Below are positions 6,549 to 12,764 of a DNA stretch of 18,234 bases, in pieces. Below the pieces are notes generated by a model, which made no database searches, was not told the DNA's origin, and saw nothing but the letters and a program-made list of their open reading frames with translations. The stretch is from Lachnospiraceae bacterium (GTDB lineage: Bacteria > Bacillota_A > Clostridia > Lachnospirales > Lachnospiraceae). Where the stretch lies: NCBI GenBank assembly GCA_017416055.1, contig JAFQDI010000267.1:1-18234 (forward strand), written 5' to 3'. How positions within the stretch are numbered: position 1 is the stretch's first letter; each line of letters opens with the position of its first letter. The position numbers and the translations under genes are program-made.

Positions 6549-7637
6549 ATGGTAAAAGAAGGTCTTAACCGGATCAAGAATGCGAAGGAAGTGTTGGCAC
6601 AACTGGAGCACGCAAAGGCACAGGAACAGACGTATGATCTGGAGTCGAAGCAGTTGAAGAAACGTCTTGATGCAGAGCAGCAGATGGTCTCAGATTCAAT
6701 TCGCCAGTCGATTTCTGCCCGAAGGGGAGAAATTGAGGAAACTTATCGCAAGGAGACCGGAAAGATTCAAGAACGCCAGAAAAAGGTGAAAGCAGATCGA
6801 AGCAAGGCGAAAGCTGCCGGAGTAAAGAGCAGAATCGAGGAGGAGACTGCAGATTTACATGAGGAAAATCGGCGCCTGAAGAAAGAGATGCAACAGATGA
6901 TGAAGCAGGCAAAAGTGCCCTCCTGCTGCAATACCACGTATTATTATGCGATGTATTTTACCAGAGGACTGATGGAAGTTGCACTGCTGTTATTAACGCT
7001 TGCGATGGTATTTTTTGGCGTTCCGTTGGGAGTATATTATTTGATTCCGGAACATCAGATGGTGCATCTGTTGATTATATATATTACGGTGCTGGTGTTG
7101 TTTTTTGTGGCGTATATTATCGTGGGTAATCTGACAAAGGACAAGCACATGAGTACGTTGCGCGAAGGACGGAAGCTTCGTGATATGATGGCGAACAACC
7201 GTCGCCGAATCCGTGCGATTACGCGGACGATTGAGAAGGATCGTGACGAGGCGATGTATTCGTTGGATGATTACGACGAACGGCTGAAGCAGATTGCGGA
7301 AGAACTGGATCGGCTGAACCGGAGCAAAAACGAAGCGTTGTCGCAGTTCGATAAAGTAACGGTTCTTGAAATAGAGCGAGAGATTACGGCAAACAGTCAG
7401 GGAAAAATTGATGCACTGGAGGCAGATCTGAAAAAATCAAGGGAGAGTCTTGAAACCAGTAAAGCACGTGTGCAGTCGTTGAATCTGGTGCTGACCGATC
7501 AATACGTTCCCTATTTCGGGAGAGAATATATGAATACGAAGGCACTGAATACGTTGGCCGGATATCTGGAGAGCGGACAGGCAGCGAATCTGACTGAAGC
7601 GAAAAACCTGTACGTTGAGCAGAATAGTGGCCGTTAA
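6549..7637 (+). CDS. Two-TM coiled-coil membrane protein, unknown function
   Basis: Protein of 362 aa with a striking symmetric layout. A Lys/Glu/Gln-rich coiled coil occupies residues 5-120, then a CC pair (126-127) and two membrane helices (about 140-165 and 170-194) separated by a very short turn. A second charged coiled coil runs from about 200 to 315. The C-terminal segment PYFGREYMNTKALNTLAGYL followed by LTEAKNLY resembles tails of other uncharacterised Lachnospiraceae proteins. Both coiled coils should face the cytoplasm, suggesting a scaffold or bundle-forming membrane protein; this is inference. An AAAGGAG ribosome binding site precedes the ATG. No clear promoter is seen, and a strong terminator follows. 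Confidence 0.75.
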   Translation: MVKEGLNRIKNAKEVLAQLEHAKAQEQTYDLESKQLKKRLDAEQQMVSDSIRQSISARRGEIEETYRKETGKIQERQKKVKADRSKAKAAGVKSRIEEETADLHEENRRLKKEMQQMMKQAKVPSCCNTTYYYAMYFTRGLMEVALLLLTLAMVFFGVPLGVYYLIPEHQMVHLLIIYITVLVLFFVAYIIVGNLTKDKHMSTLREGRKLRDMMANNRRRIRAITRTIEKDRDEAMYSLDDYDERLKQIAEELDRLNRSKNEALSQFDKVTVLEIEREITANSQGKIDALEADLKKSRESLETSKARVQSLNLVLTDQYVPYFGREYMNTKALNTLAGYLESGQAANLTEAKNLYVEQNSGR

Positions 7638-7648
7638 AAGGAAAAACA

Positions 7649-7704
7649 ATCCCCCAACCGCGAGAGACAGGCATATCAAAACCGCGTTGGGGGATACTTT
7701 TTTT
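7649..7704. terminator. Intrinsic terminator between convergent genes
   Basis: A 10-bp perfect stem ATCCCCCAAC (7649-7658) / GTTGGGGGAT (7686-7695) can be extended by three pairs past a bulged C. It is followed by seven T's (7698-7704). On the minus strand the stem is followed by GTTTTTCCTTTT, so it can also stop the aminotransferase transcript. Confidence 0.85.
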
Positions 7705-7705
7705 C

Positions 7706-8899
7706 TTATTTCACTCCGTATTCTTCGCGCACAAAGGTTCTCAGTGCAGTCAACGACCGTTCTACCTTTTCGGTATCGATGCAGTAGGCCATCCGGAAAT
7801 ATCCGGGGCAGCCAAAGCTGTCTCCGGGCACCAGAATGAGATCGTATTTGGTGGCCTTTTGGCAGAAAGCAACGGAATCTTCTTCCAGAGCTTTGGGGAA
7901 AAGATAAAATGTACCGCCGGGCTTTACACAGGTAAACCCAAGTGCGATCAATTCGTTATAAAGAAGATTCATATTTTTTTCGTAGATGGACAGATCTGAG
8001 GTATGGTCCAAAACTTCAGCCACCGCCAACTGAATGATTGAGGCAGGGCAGTTGTGTCCGATGCCTCTGGAAATCTGGCCACACATTTGCACAAGTGTCT
8101 CTGCGTCGGGGCAGGCAGGGTTCATCGCCACATAGCCGATGCGCTCTCCGGGAAGAGAGAGAGATTTGGAGAAGGAGTAGCAGCTCAAAGTGTGAGGGTA
8201 ATAGTGGGAGACGTATAACGGCGTTGCGTTATCAAACAGGATCTCGCGGTAAGGTTCATCGGAAATGAGATAAATCGTATGACCGTACTCTGTGGATTTT
8301 TTTGTCAGAGCCTGGGCCAATCGAGAAAGGGTCTCCTCAGAATATACCACGCCGGAAGGGTTGCTGGGAGTATTGATCAAAACAGCCATCACGTTTTCCG
8401 TCAACATTTCCTCAAAAGCGTCAAAATTAATCTGAAAATCGGACAGACTGGGAGGGACAACCTTCAGCTTTGCATCGGTCAGGTTCACATAGGGACCGTA
8501 TTCCGGAAAATAAGGAGCAAAGGTCAGAACTTCGTCGCCGGGAACGGTCACACAGCGGAGCGCATGGGCGATCGCGGCGGCGGCACCGGAAGTCATAAAG
8601 ATATGATTTGCGGTATAATTCATTCCAAAACGGTGATTCAGGGACTCAGCAATCTTGGCGCGGACCTCCGGAATCCCCAGACTCTGGCTGTAGCCATGAA
8701 GCAACATGGGATTTTTGTTCTGTAACAGATCGATCATCACGGTTGTGAATTCTGAGGGAACCGGTACGGATGGATTGCCCAGACTGTAATCAAACACATT
8801 TTCATAGCCGATTTCCCTGCCGCGCGCGGCTGCGAACTCGGAAAATTGGCGAATAACGGATTTTGCGTTCAGCATTTCTTTATAGTTTTGTGCGATCAT
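7706..8899 (-). CDS. PLP-dependent class I/II aminotransferase
   Basis: Fold-type I aminotransferase of the aspartate/aromatic branch, 397 aa. Motifs: YSLGNPSVPVP (substrate loop), HGYSQSLGIPEVR, NTPSNPSG (N180), SDEPYREI (D214, contacts the pyridine N), SFSKSLSLPGERIGY with Schiff-base K245, and FRMAYC with the substrate carboxylate-binding R369. The substrate cannot be fixed from sequence. Its position about 1.6 kb from the Phe/Tyr operon makes an aromatic or aspartate aminotransferase attractive, but it is divergently oriented and not part of that operon. The start at 8899 follows a GAGGAGT ribosome binding site; the longer reading adds promoter sequence. The stop codon lies one base past the terminator T-tract. 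Confidence 0.88.
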   Translation of the reverse strand: MIAQNYKEMLNAKSVIRQFSEFAAARGREIGYENVFDYSLGNPSVPVPSEFTTVMIDLLQNKNPMLLHGYSQSLGIPEVRAKIAESLNHRFGMNYTANHIFMTSGAAAAIAHALRCVTVPGDEVLTFAPYFPEYGPYVNLTDAKLKVVPPSLSDFQINFDAFEEMLTENVMAVLINTPSNPSGVVYSEETLSRLAQALTKKSTEYGHTIYLISDEPYREILFDNATPLYVSHYYPHTLSCYSFSKSLSLPGERIGYVAMNPACPDAETLVQMCGQISRGIGHNCPASIIQLAVAEVLDHTSDLSIYEKNMNLLYNELIALGFTCVKPGGTFYLFPKALEEDSVAFCQKATKYDLILVPGDSFGCPGYFRMAYCIDTEKVERSLTALRTFVREEYGVK

Positions 8900-8927
8900 G
8901 ATGATACTCCTCTTTGATATACTGTCG

Positions 8928-8956
8928 ATTATACGACAAAAAATAAAGTTTGTACA
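8928..8956 (-). promoter_or_regulatory. Promoter of the aminotransferase gene
   Basis: On the minus strand, TGTACA (8956-8951), a 17-base spacer and a perfect TATAAT (8933-8928), about 29 bases upstream of the ATG at 8899. Confidence 0.65.
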
Positions 8957-8975
8957 CGGAAAATTCAAGAATATC

Positions 8976-9004
8976 TTGCAGGAAAGCAGATTTTTCGGTA
9001 TAAT
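8976..9004 (+). promoter_or_regulatory. Promoter of the DUF1508 protein gene
   Basis: TTGCAG (8976-8981), a 17-base spacer and a perfect TATAAT (8999-9004). It is back to back with the aminotransferase promoter; the two -35 boxes are 19 bases apart, so one regulator could affect both. Confidence 0.7.
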
Positions 9005-9060
9005 AAAACCGATAAGCAGCAGACGCTGCGAATGTGCGAACGCAAAGGAGGATTTTTATC

Positions 9061-9435
9061 ATGGGAAAGTTTGTTATTAAGCAGAGCAAGTCCGGTTATG
9101 TATTCAACCTGAAGGCTACCAATGGTCAGGTTATCGCAGTTAGCCAGACCTATGACTCTGAAAACGGCTGCAAGAACGGTATTGAGAGCGTGATCAAGAA
9201 CGCACCGATCGCAAATCTTGAGGATCAGACGGTTGAGGGTTATGAGGAGCAGAAGCATCCTAAATTCGAAGTATACACCGACAAGGCAGGCGAAACTCGC
9301 TTCCGCCTGAAAGCCAGAAACGGTGAGATTATCGCTACCGGCGAAGGCTATAAGGCAAAGGCTTCCTGCCTGAACGGTATTGAGAGCATTCGCAAGAATG
9401 TAGTTGACGCGGAGATCGTTAGCGAAGTAGAGTAA
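9061..9435 (+). CDS. DUF1508 (YegP-type) tandem-repeat protein
   Basis: A 124-aa cytosolic protein made of two copies of the DUF1508 fold. The first (about residues 3-49) contains KSGYVFNLKATNGQVIAVSQTY followed by NGIESV. The second (about 58-106) contains GETRFRLKARNGEIIATGEGY followed by NGIESI. Both copies keep the F-L-A-NG-I-A pattern of the family. YegP-like proteins are small, abundant and often stress-linked, with no established biochemical activity. An AAAGGAGG ribosome binding site (9043-9050) fixes the ATG. A near-consensus promoter, a strong ribosome binding site and well-adapted codons suggest high expression. The next small gene follows after 58 bases, probably on the same transcript. 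Confidence 0.85.
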   Translation: MGKFVIKQSKSGYVFNLKATNGQVIAVSQTYDSENGCKNGIESVIKNAPIANLEDQTVEGYEEQKHPKFEVYTDKAGETRFRLKARNGEIIATGEGYKAKASCLNGIESIRKNVVDAEIVSEVE

Positions 9436-9493
9436 TGACAGAATGCATCGGCTGCGGTTGCGGCCACGGGCCGATAGCGTGAAGGAGACAACA

Positions 9494-9778
9494 ATGGCAT
9501 TTGATTTGAAAGAGATGCTGTCCGATGGGATTGGCAAGGAGCTGAAAGAATTGATTGAAGAGGCGATCGAGAAATGTAAAAAGGATCCCTCTATCCTTTC
9601 GTCTCTGAAGGAGAATCCGGTAGGCGCGCTGAAAAAGTTGGGCATCACCGTTGATAAGGATATGATCGAGAAGGTCGTTGATATGATCAAGGCAGGCGTT
9701 GCTGCGGACAAGGCGGATGACGCGATGGATAAGATTGGCGATGTGGCCGGAAAACTGAAAGGATTATTCGGTAAATAA
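9494..9778 (+). CDS. Small helical protein with NP-ALKKLGI motif and GLFGK tail
   Basis: A 94-aa Lys/Glu/Asp-rich protein, predicted all-helical and cytosolic. The central segment DPSILSSLKENPVGALKKLGI (31-51) resembles the helix-turn pattern D..L...L..NP..AL..LGI found in Nif11-like and other RiPP-leader-like proteins. The C-terminus (KLKGLFGK) resembles a family of uncharacterised Clostridia proteins. There is no Gly-Gly cleavage site and no core peptide after it, so a natural-product precursor role is not supported. A GAAGGAGA ribosome binding site lies 5 bases before the ATG. It is likely co-transcribed with the DUF1508 gene and followed by a strong terminator. Confidence 0.75.
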   Translation: MAFDLKEMLSDGIGKELKELIEEAIEKCKKDPSILSSLKENPVGALKKLGITVDKDMIEKVVDMIKAGVAADKADDAMDKIGDVAGKLKGLFGK

Positions 9779-9788
9779 TCAAACGCTG

Positions 9789-9820
9789 ACCCGGGAACGA
9801 CTCAAGGTTCCCGGGTTTTT
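9789..9820 (+). terminator. Intrinsic terminator
   Basis: A perfect 10-bp GC-rich stem ACCCGGGAAC (9789-9798) / GTTCCCGGGT (9807-9816) has an 8-base loop and five T's (9816-9820). It ends the DUF1508/helical protein unit. Confidence 0.88.
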
Positions 9821-9854
9821 GACGAGAGAACGAGACATAAGAAAGGAACAACAC

Positions 9855-10472
9855 ATGAATTCAAGCAAAAAAGAGTCCTTAAAAGCGATATTGATCATGG
9901 TGAGCGTCCTACTGATCATTCTGGTAGTGATTCCTGTTGTGACGTGGCTGGCGATGGGCTGGATGGTTAGCAATACGCAAAAGGGGCTGAAGGCCGAGCT
10001 GGACAATGCGGTGATCAATGAAGATTACGCAGGATGGAAGCTGATGGAAATTCCCGAATGGCTGGAAACGATGATGCCGGAGGAGTGGGAGATTCGCGAA
10101 GAGGATGATGTGCTGCATGTCTTTTCGGGAGAGACCGAGATCGCGTTTGGCGCGAGGATCGAAGGGAAAGATGCGGTGTTCGCAGATCAGAAAACGTTTT
10201 TGGAGACGGTGAAGGGTGTGAAGGGTCCGGAGATCGAGGAAAAGGTGGTCGAAGGATTTGCGACGATCAGCGAGTCTACTTTTGTGGAACTGACGATGAA
10301 ACAAGGCAATCTCTCTGAAAAATATTATTGCATCAGGCTGATTTCGCGATCTGTCAGTGTAGAATCGGATTTGTATTTGTTCTTCCCGTCAGAAAAGGTG
10401 TCGGATTTTGACGAGCTGTTCGAGATCGCACAGGCTATCGTGTTTGCGTATGCGTTCCAGATTGACGGTTGA
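9855..10472 (+). CDS. Membrane-anchored extracytoplasmic protein, unknown function
   Basis: A 205-aa protein with a short basic N-terminus (MNSSKKESLK), one long hydrophobic helix (about residues 10-36) and an acidic domain outside the membrane. This predicts a single-pass anchored protein rather than a lipoprotein; no lipobox Cys is present. The domain contains GWKLMEIPEWLETMMPEEWE and ends with FDELFEIAQAIVFAYAFQ. Its pattern suggests a small alpha/beta domain like those that follow similar anchors in Clostridia, but I recognise no family. The start is set by an AAAGGA ribosome binding site; the upstream in-frame extension overlaps the preceding terminator. No promoter of its own is evident, so it may depend on terminator read-through. 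Confidence 0.65.
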   Translation: MNSSKKESLKAILIMVSVLLIILVVIPVVTWLAMGWMVSNTQKGLKAELDNAVINEDYAGWKLMEIPEWLETMMPEEWEIREEDDVLHVFSGETEIAFGARIEGKDAVFADQKTFLETVKGVKGPEIEEKVVEGFATISESTFVELTMKQGNLSEKYYCIRLISRSVSVESDLYLFFPSEKVSDFDELFEIAQAIVFAYAFQIDG

Positions 10473-10485
10473 TGGGAAAAAGTAA

Positions 10486-10514
10486 TTGACAATTTGACAA
10501 AATGGGAGTAATAT
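10486..10514 (+). promoter_or_regulatory. Promoter of the aromatic amino acid operon
   Basis: A perfect TTGACA (10486-10491), a 17-base spacer and TAATAT (10509-10514) predict a transcript start near 10521. A second perfect TTGACA sits at 10494-10499 but has no good -10 at normal spacing. The promoter directly precedes the Phe-rich leader peptide. Confidence 0.65.
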
Positions 10515-10559
10515 TAATTAAAATTCTAAAAAAACCATAGATTTTTTGGAGAAACCGAC

Positions 10560-10664
10560 ATGCACACAACTCTTTTTGCAGTTGCATACTTTTGCTTTTG
10601 CTTTACCTTTTACTTTTTTGGTAAGGCTAAGTTTGGTTGCACTGCAAGAGGCGAAGAGATGTGA
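10560..10664 (+). CDS. Phe/Tyr-rich leader peptide of the aro operon attenuator
   Basis: A 34-codon reading frame starting at ATG 10560, with a TTGGAGAAA ribosome binding site (GGAG at 10548-10551, 8 bases away), ending at TGA 10662-10664. It contains 8 Phe and 2 Tyr. Residues 10-20 read YFCFCFTFYFF (10587-10619), 8 aromatic out of 11, and all Phe codons are TTT. There is no Trp. The peptide is not a stable-protein type. Its composition and its place between the operon promoter and an intrinsic terminator, upstream of aroF and pheA, match the role of leader peptides such as E. coli PheL: a ribosome that stalls when charged tRNA-Phe is scarce decides which RNA helix forms. The leader is read directly from sequence; the mechanism is inferred by analogy. 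Confidence 0.82.
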   Translation: MHTTLFAVAYFCFCFTFYFFGKAKFGCTARGEEM

Positions 10665-10727
10665 TGATCACAATCCTTTTAGCAAGTAGTTTTCGCTGCA
10701 GTGGAACCCGCTGCAGCGTTTTGTTTT
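10572..10727 (+). promoter_or_regulatory. Transcription attenuator with mutually exclusive RNA helices
   Basis: Three competing helices can be drawn. (a) 1:2 helix: 10572-10586 with 10638-10651, with one bulge and two G-U pairs, enclosing the Phe codons; an inner 7-bp hairpin pairs 10601-10607 with 10620-10626. (b) 2:3 antiterminator: 10635-10646 with 10697-10708, 11 of 12 positions paired (one G-G mismatch). (c) 3:4 terminator: 10694-10701 with 10711-10718. Segment 3 is shared by (b) and (c). A ribosome stalled on Phe codons 11-20 would end just short of segment 2, freeing it to form (b) and let transcription reach aroF. Confidence 0.75.
10694..10727 (+). terminator. Attenuator terminator upstream of aroF
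   Basis: A perfect 8-bp stem CGCTGCAG (10694-10701) / CTGCAGCG (10711-10718) with a 9-base loop is followed by TTTTGTTTT (10719-10727). It lies 30 bases after the leader stop codon and 75 bases before aroF. Confidence 0.82.
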
Positions 10728-10801
10728 ATTCCGGACAGCACCGAGCGGCGCGGACGAAAGAAAAGCAAACCACAGTTTAGGCAGAAGAAAGGGCGACAGC
10801 G

Positions 10802-11809
10802 ATGGTAATTATTTTAAGAAACAATGTTGACGAGAAACAGCTTAACCATTTAAAAACATGGATGAAGGATCTGCACATTGAGGTGCATGAGACTGTCGGA
10901 AAAAAGCAGACTATCCTGGGTCTGGTCGGAGACACTACCGTGGTGGATATTCAGATGCTTCGCGCATTGGAGATTGTCGAAGATGTCAGACGGATTCAGG
11001 AGCCGTATAAAGCTGCGAACCGAAAAATGCATCCTGAGGATACCGTTGTGGAAGTGGGCGGTGTGAAGATCGGCGGGGGAAATTTTGTCATTATTGCGGG
11101 CCCCTGCTCTGTGGAGAGTGAAGAGCAAATTTGTGATATCGCAGTTGCAGTGAAGGCTTCCGGCGCACACATGATGCGCGGTGGGGCGTTTAAGCCCAGA
11201 ACCTCCCCCTATGCATTCCAGGGAATGCGTGCGGATGGAATCAAACTGTTGGAGGAGGCGAAGGAGAAGACCGGACTGCCTATCGTGACCGAGATTATGG
11301 ATCTTTCTCAGCTTCCTTTGTTTGAGCACGTGGATGTGATTCAGGTCGGAGCCAGAAACATGCAGAACTTCGAATTGCTGAAGGGACTGGGCAAGGTGAA
11401 CAAACCGATTCTGTTAAAGCGCGGATTGGCGAACACGTTACAGGAGCTTTTGATGAGTGCGGAGTATATTATGGCCGGAGGCAACGAACAGGTCATTCTG
11501 TGTGAGCGTGGCATCCGCACCTTCGAGACGGCGACGCGAAACACGCTGGACCTTTCCTGCATCCCCGTGTTGAGAAAGATGACGCATCTGCCCATTATCA
11601 TAGACCCGAGCCATGCGACCGGAACGTCTTCGCTTGTGAAGCCGATGGCGATGGCAGCGGCTGTTGCGGGCGCGGACGGCCTGATCATTGAGGTTCACAA
11701 CAATCCCGCGCGTGCGTTGTGCGACGGACCTCAGTCGCTGACCCCGGAGGCGTTTGACGATATGGTGAGAGCAGTAAATCAGGTATTGCCATTTGCCTGC
11801 AGAGAGTGA
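10802..11809 (+). CDS. aroF: 3-deoxy-7-phosphoheptulonate (DAHP) synthase, type I-beta with ferredoxin-like regulatory domain
   Basis: Condenses phosphoenolpyruvate and erythrose-4-phosphate to DAHP, the entry step to chorismate. The 335-aa protein has an N-terminal ferredoxin-like domain (about 1-70), as in the Thermotoga enzyme where it mediates Phe/Tyr feedback inhibition, then a TIM barrel. Barrel motifs: IIAGPCSVES (metal ligand C102), FKPRTSPYAFQG, QVGARNMQNFELLK, LLKRGLANTLQELL, CERGIRTFE and DPSHATG. The ATG at 10802 gives the usual MVIIL start; the ribosome binding site is modest (AAAGGG, 10788-10793). It is the first structural gene after the attenuator, so flux is probably controlled both by transcription attenuation and by allostery (the latter from family knowledge). 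Confidence 0.95.
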   Translation: MVIILRNNVDEKQLNHLKTWMKDLHIEVHETVGKKQTILGLVGDTTVVDIQMLRALEIVEDVRRIQEPYKAANRKMHPEDTVVEVGGVKIGGGNFVIIAGPCSVESEEQICDIAVAVKASGAHMMRGGAFKPRTSPYAFQGMRADGIKLLEEAKEKTGLPIVTEIMDLSQLPLFEHVDVIQVGARNMQNFELLKGLGKVNKPILLKRGLANTLQELLMSAEYIMAGGNEQVILCERGIRTFETATRNTLDLSCIPVLRKMTHLPIIIDPSHATGTSSLVKPMAMAAAVAGADGLIIEVHNNPARALCDGPQSLTPEAFDDMVRAVNQVLPFACRE

Positions 11810-11823
11810 TATGATAGAAATTG

Positions 11824-11858
11824 ATCGGCCCGGCGGCAGGATTGCTTACCGGGCTGAT
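11824..11858 (+). other. Intergenic hairpin between aroF and tyrA
   Basis: A 10-bp stem (11824-11833 with 11849-11858, one G-U pair) with a 15-base loop has no T-tract. It is therefore not an intrinsic terminator. It may protect or tune the mRNA between aroF and tyrA, but its function is unknown. Confidence 0.4.
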
Positions 11859-11901
11859 ACTGTAGACGGAAACCTGACTGATTTTGGAAGGAGCACAGTA
11901 C

Positions 11902-12762
11902 ATGAAGATAGGTGTAGTAGGTTTGGGACTCATCGGAGGTTCCATGGCAAAAGCGATCAAATCTCACACGGAGCACACGGTTCTCGGCTACAACCGCACG
12001 AAGAGTGTGATGTATGCCGCGCTGGAGGACGGAACCATCGACGGCATTCTGGATGACACGAATATCGGACAGTGCTCTTATCTGATCATTGCACTGTATC
12101 CGGACCAGATAGTAGAATATCTAAACGAAAAATCTCCGCTGATTTCCCGAACAACGATCGTGTTTGACTGTGGTGGAACAAAGGAGAAGGTCTGCAAAGC
12201 AGGCTTTTCGTTGGCGGAGAAGTATGGATATACGTTTATCGGCGGACATCCCATGGCCGGAATCGAGAAGTCCGGATACGATTTTTCCACCGGAGAGATG
12301 TTTAGAGGTGCGTCGATGATTTTCGTGCCGAAGGAAAATGAGAATCAGGATATCGTGAACGCGGCATCTAAATTTGTGTATTCGCTGGGATTTGGGATGG
12401 TCAAATTGACGACATACGCGGAACATGATCGCGTCATCGCATACACATCGCAGCTTGCGCACGTCGTGTCCAGTGCTTACATCCAGAGTCCGACTGCGTT
12501 GCAGTATGTAGGTTTTTCCGCAGGTAGCTTTCGCGATATGACCCGCGTTGCGTTTCTAAATGAAGCAATGTGGAGCGAGCTGTTTTTGGAAAATCAGCCT
12601 TATCTGGAGAGTGAATTGGATCGCTTGATTGAGAATTTGCAGGCCTATAAAGAGGCATTGCACGAGCGAGATGAGAGCAAACTGTATCATCTGCTTCACA
12701 CCGGCAAAGAGATGAAGGTGAAGTCCGACGAGATGATTAAGGCGGCGAGACGGGAGGAATAA
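11902..12762 (+). CDS. tyrA: Prephenate dehydrogenase
   Basis: NAD(P)-dependent oxidative decarboxylation of prephenate to 4-hydroxyphenylpyruvate, the Tyr branch. The 286-aa protein has the Rossmann motif GLGLIGGS (residues 7-14), DCGGTKEKV, the prephenate-site GGHPMAG (H116) and the catalytic-region SQLAHVVSSA (H187). It lacks the C-terminal ACT domain found in longer homologues, so it is probably not allosterically controlled through such a domain. The start at 11902 follows GGAAGGAG by a normal distance; the in-frame ATG at 11884 would overlap that ribosome binding site. aroA starts 3 bases after its stop, showing tight coupling. Confidence 0.93.
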   Translation: MKIGVVGLGLIGGSMAKAIKSHTEHTVLGYNRTKSVMYAALEDGTIDGILDDTNIGQCSYLIIALYPDQIVEYLNEKSPLISRTTIVFDCGGTKEKVCKAGFSLAEKYGYTFIGGHPMAGIEKSGYDFSTGEMFRGASMIFVPKENENQDIVNAASKFVYSLGFGMVKLTTYAEHDRVIAYTSQLAHVVSSAYIQSPTALQYVGFSAGSFRDMTRVAFLNEAMWSELFLENQPYLESELDRLIENLQAYKEALHERDESKLYHLLHTGKEMKVKSDEMIKAARREE

Positions 12763-12764
12763 AT

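Noticed and set aside
9494..9778. Precursor peptide of a natural-product (RiPP) cluster
   Set aside because: No Gly-Gly site, no core peptide and no modifying enzyme or exporter nearby.
10701..10711. Partial T-box-like string GTGGAACCCGC inside the attenuator
   Set aside because: It resembles part of the T-box element, but it lies mostly in the terminator loop, the full consensus is absent, the UGGA would not pair with the A-discriminator end expected for tRNA-Phe, and a Phe-rich short ORF with its own ribosome binding site explains the region better.
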